From assembly GCA_030691295.1 (NCBI GenBank), contig JAUYEQ010000092.1:1-8278 (forward strand): DNA of 8,278 bases. Direction: 5' to 3'. The notes below the pieces were generated by a model. The model saw only the letters and a list, made by a program, of their open reading frames with translations. It searched no databases and was not told where the DNA came from. A program made the translations under genes and the position numbers. The DNA comes from Bacteroidota bacterium (lineage in GTDB: Bacteria > Bacteroidota > Bacteroidia > Bacteroidales > Prolixibacteraceae). Shown here piece after piece: positions 5,869-8,278 of this stretch (its first letter is position 1; every line of letters begins with the position of its first letter).

Positions 5869-6780
5869 ATGAAAACCACACGCCGTTCATTTATTCAAAA
5901 CAGCGCCATTCTGCTGGCCGGAACTGCTCTTTTATCGAAAACAGCCTGCGCGGTTGCCAAATCATCTGAAATCATTGGCGTACAACTGTATTCCGTTCGC
6001 GATGCCATGAAAAACGATCCGGTCGGTACACTTACCGAAATGGCCAAAATCGGGTACAAACATGTGGAACATGCCAACTACATCGACCGGAAATTTTATG
6101 GTTTTGAAGCCAAAGAATTCAGAAAAGTACTCGATGATCTGGGCTTAAAAATGCCGGCAGGACACACCGTAATGGGCAAAAACCATTGGGATGCCGACAA
6201 AAACGATTTTACCGATGCCTGGAAATACACCGTTGAGGATGCCGCCACGCTCGGACAAATGTACGTAGTTAGCCCCTGGATGGACCAAAGTATGCGCGAA
6301 ACCTATGACGATTTACTCCGTTACATGGAAGTGTTCAACCTTTGCGGCGAACTTTGCCAGAAGTCGGGCATGAAATTCGGATACCACAACCACGATTTCG
6401 AGTTTAGCGAAGAATTGAACGGGATGAAAATTTTCGACATCATGATGAAAAACCTCGATGTAAACAAAGTGGTGATGCAGCTCGATATTGGCAACATGTA
6501 CATCGCCGGAGCCAAAGCGCTGGATGTGATCAACCAGTACCCCGGAAAATTCGAAATGATCCACGTGAAGGATGAAATTGCTGCCGGGGACGGTGAAAAA
6601 TACGAAAGCGCCATTCTGGGCAAAGGAATCATTCCGGTAAAAGAGGTTTTGGATATTTGCCGGAAAACCGGCGGAACAAAAGTTTATATCATCGAGCAGG
6701 AAGCTTATCAGGGAAAAGACCCGATGGCTTGTATGAAAGAGAATTTCGACATTATGAAAGAATGGGGCTACCATTCGTAG
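5869..6780 (+). CDS. Exported TIM-barrel sugar isomerase/epimerase-like protein
   Basis: A 303-residue protein of the xylose-isomerase-like TIM-barrel family (PF01261; annotated as sugar phosphate isomerase/epimerase or AP endonuclease 2-like). The N-terminus TTRRSFIQ followed by a hydrophobic segment and an AVA-type cleavage region (about residue 30) is a twin-arginine export signal, so the enzyme is probably exported folded, perhaps with bound metal. Candidate metal and active-site residues are E67 (HVEHAN), H173 and H175 (YHNHDFEF), D206 (QLDIGN), H232 (IHVKDE) and E276 (EQE). Periplasmic location makes a sugar phosphate an unlikely substrate. Relatives of this fold act on free or oxidised sugars, including 3-keto-glycosides, and that is an inference here. 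It is the third gene of the cluster, 14 nt after the esterase. A cysteine at residue 27 lacks a proper lipobox, so lipoprotein status is doubtful. Confidence 0.85.
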   Translation: MKTTRRSFIQNSAILLAGTALLSKTACAVAKSSEIIGVQLYSVRDAMKNDPVGTLTEMAKIGYKHVEHANYIDRKFYGFEAKEFRKVLDDLGLKMPAGHTVMGKNHWDADKNDFTDAWKYTVEDAATLGQMYVVSPWMDQSMRETYDDLLRYMEVFNLCGELCQKSGMKFGYHNHDFEFSEELNGMKIFDIMMKNLDVNKVVMQLDIGNMYIAGAKALDVINQYPGKFEMIHVKDEIAAGDGEKYESAILGKGIIPVKEVLDICRKTGGTKVYIIEQEAYQGKDPMACMKENFDIMKEWGYHS

Positions 6781-6813
6781 TGGCGAATAACACCGGTTTT
6801 TATTCCTAAAAGT

Positions 6814-6860
6814 TCTGGCGGATGAGACCAGCATGATTTCATCCGCCAGACTATCTTTTT
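6814..6860 (+). terminator. Terminator-like hairpin between isomerase and beta-helix gene
   Basis: A perfect 12-bp inverted repeat (TCTGGCGGATGA at 6814-6825, complement at 6839-6850) has a 13-nt loop and is followed after 5 nt by a five-T run (6856-6860). The stem is GC-rich, but the T-tract is short and offset, so termination may be partial. It lies 33 nt after the isomerase stop and 27 nt before the next ATG, and could lower expression of the downstream beta-helix gene relative to the first three genes. Confidence 0.7.
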
Positions 6861-6886
6861 CTGACAATCTTTGTAACTAAATTAAA

Positions 6887-8278
6887 ATGAAAAAAAGACT
6901 TCTGGCTACTTTGTTGCTGATTTCCGCGCTGGTACATTCACAATCCATCCTGAAGAATACTTCAGGAGAAACCCTTTATTCGTGGGAAACGCGGCAAGCC
7001 AAAGTATTGCCCAACGGCGATCTGGAATGGGCTCCACTCCCTTTCGAATTAGTGAAAGGTTCTTCGGTGCGGTACATCGATTTTGATGGCGGCAACGATT
7101 CCAACGATGGATTAAGCCCGGCAACCGCATGGAAGCGTCACCCGTGGGATGCTTCGGCAACCGCAAGTGCAAAAGCTGGTTCAGGAATACAGACCTACCT
7201 TTTTAAGCGCGGTGTGGTTTATCGTGGTGTTTTAACTGCAAAGGAATCAGGTGTGGCAGGAAACCCTATCCGGTTAACATCCGATCCCGACTGGGGAACC
7301 GGTGAAGCTGCCATTTATGGTTCGGTTATGGTAACCGATGGATGGCAAAAAGCAAATGCCACTATCGCACCCAATATTCCCAATCCGGATTTAGTTTGGT
7401 ACAGAACTATTTCAGGAATTGACAACCCAACAAAAGTGGTGGGCGAAGTGACTTCTTCAGGAATTAAACGTGTTTATCTGGCCCGTACCCCCAATTTCGT
7501 GAACACCCCCATCGAGCCAATGCAAAAGTGGTGGACTTTCACGGCCAAAACCAAAACCGGTTCGGTGCTTAACCTGACCGACACGAAAAACTTTACATGG
7601 ACAGATGCGAACGCACTGAAAGGTGGCGACGTTTGGGCAACGGAAGATGTGGTTACGATGTCAACTCTCTGGAAGCAAAAGATTTCGGACTACAACCCAA
7701 CCACCAAAACAATCACTGTTCCTGATCAGAATTTTGGAGGGAAAGACTGTAAATATTACGTGGAGAATACGCCTTATATGCTCGATGCTGCCAGTGAATA
7801 TTACTACGACAAATCGAACGGACGGCTTTTTATCCGTCTGGAAGGCGACAAAGACCCCAATACCGCCACCGTTGAAGTGGCTTCGAAGGCAACCCTGGTG
7901 ACCATTTCAGGAAGGAGCAACATCGAAATCAGCGGATTGACCATCGGGTTCACCACATACGACAATGTTCGATACGGGCAAGCCGACGCCATGCCAACCA
8001 TCAAACTCGACAACAGCTCGGACATCACCATCAGGAACTGCAAATTTCATTACCTGAATGGCGCTATCATGGCCAACGGAACCGGAAAAAATCTGGTGAT
8101 TACTGATAATGAAATGAATTACATGGATGATTTTTCCATCTTAATGAATGGACCCGATGAAGTTTCCATTCTCCGGAATAAAATTTTCGAGAACGGAACC
8201 CGCCATCTGGGGCGCTGGTACAGTTCCATCCCTGCCATTGCCGGAAGTTTTACTGTTGGCGAAATTGCCGGTAACATT
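6887..8278 (+). CDS. Secreted right-handed beta-helix protein, possible polysaccharide lyase or glycosidase (3' end outside window)
   Basis: The frame opens at ATG 6887 and is still open at the window end, giving the first 464 residues. A Sec signal peptide covers residues 1-18 (MKKRLL, leucine-rich core, cleavage after VHS). Residues 63-82 (RYIDFDGGNDSNDGLSPATA) are the opening typical of secreted beta-helix proteins of the pectate-lyase superfamily. Residues 292-317 (ENTPYMLD, then YYYD and GRLFIRL) match a stretch often seen before the helix in such enzymes. Repeating rungs follow: SNIEISGLTIG (344-354), SDITIRNCKFHY (378-389), KNLVITDNEMNY (401-412) and DEVSILRNKIFENG (424-437). The fold is well supported. 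The activity (lyase, hydrolase or non-catalytic binding) is not, because catalytic residues cannot be assigned in a truncated gene. Its place after an esterase and an isomerase suggests attack on a decorated polysaccharide. It may be transcribed separately because a hairpin precedes it. Confidence 0.8.
   Translation, partial: MKKRLLATLLLISALVHSQSILKNTSGETLYSWETRQAKVLPNGDLEWAPLPFELVKGSSVRYIDFDGGNDSNDGLSPATAWKRHPWDASATASAKAGSGIQTYLFKRGVVYRGVLTAKESGVAGNPIRLTSDPDWGTGEAAIYGSVMVTDGWQKANATIAPNIPNPDLVWYRTISGIDNPTKVVGEVTSSGIKRVYLARTPNFVNTPIEPMQKWWTFTAKTKTGSVLNLTDTKNFTWTDANALKGGDVWATEDVVTMSTLWKQKISDYNPTTKTITVPDQNFGGKDCKYYVENTPYMLDAASEYYYDKSNGRLFIRLEGDKDPNTATVEVASKATLVTISGRSNIEISGLTIGFTTYDNVRYGQADAMPTIKLDNSSDITIRNCKFHYLNGAIMANGTGKNLVITDNEMNYMDDFSILMNGPDEVSILRNKIFENGTRHLGRWYSSIPAIAGSFTVGEIAGNI

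Noticed and set aside
5947..5949. Cysteine at residue 27 of the isomerase as a lipoprotein attachment site
   Set aside because: The preceding residues (S-K-T-A) do not form a lipobox, since lysine is at -3. Ordinary signal peptidase cleavage after AVA is more likely.
6313..6867. A 184-codon minus-strand frame opposite the isomerase gene
   Set aside because: The plus-strand gene has clear family motifs across the whole region. The antisense frame has no domain and spans the hairpin at 6814-6850.
6866..6873. AATCTTTG as a -7 box for the beta-helix gene
   Set aside because: Five of six fixed bases match, but no TTTG-like element lies at the -33 distance and the region overlaps the terminator tail.
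1..8278. CRISPR arrays, tRNA or rRNA genes, transposases, attachment sites
   Set aside because: No regularly spaced repeats, cloverleaf-like sequence, transposase motifs or terminal inverted repeats were seen on either strand.

Overview
The window most likely comes from a member of the Bacteroidota. A Marinilabiliales or Prolixibacteraceae-like environmental lineage is a guess. The reasons are: three promoters of the Bacteroidota type (TTTG-like -33, then 20 nt, then TAnnTTTG -7); starts without clear Shine-Dalgarno motifs; an acpP-fabF-rnc block divergent from purN; and a secreted enzyme set (DUF1593/Sde182, CE1-like esterase, exported TIM-barrel isomerase, beta-helix protein) common in polysaccharide-degrading Bacteroidota.

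Left part, minus strand (1-2659): acpP, fabF and rnc form a tight housekeeping unit for fatty-acid elongation and RNA processing. It runs leftward from a promoter near 2707-2738. The gap is 19 nt between acpP and fabF and 5 nt between fabF and rnc, and rnc starts at GTG. A perfect 16-bp inverted repeat lies inside the first codons of rnc. Further left, the N-terminus of a membrane protein resembling a Bacteroidota sensor histidine kinase runs off the window edge. Its promoter lies almost on top of its start codon.

Middle (2660-3540): a 194-nt intergenic region carries two back-to-back promoters. One drives acpP leftward and the other drives purN (purine biosynthesis) rightward. purN ends at a very strong intrinsic terminator (16-bp stem plus T-run).

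Right part, plus strand (3541-8278): four genes for exported proteins. A DUF1593/Sde182 nucleoside-hydrolase-like protein, an alpha/beta-hydrolase esterase and a twin-arginine TIM-barrel isomerase/epimerase are separated by only 19 and 14 nt and look like an operon. After a 106-nt gap with a terminator-like hairpin comes a right-handed beta-helix protein that is cut by the window end. Together they look like part of a periplasmic or surface carbohydrate-processing locus. The substrate cannot be read from the sequence, and no SusC/SusD pair is present in the window.

No rRNA, tRNA, CRISPR array or insertion sequence was seen. Most of the window is ordinary. The items most worth a second look are the hairpin inside rnc, the near-leaderless kinase promoter, and the chemistry of the secreted cluster.
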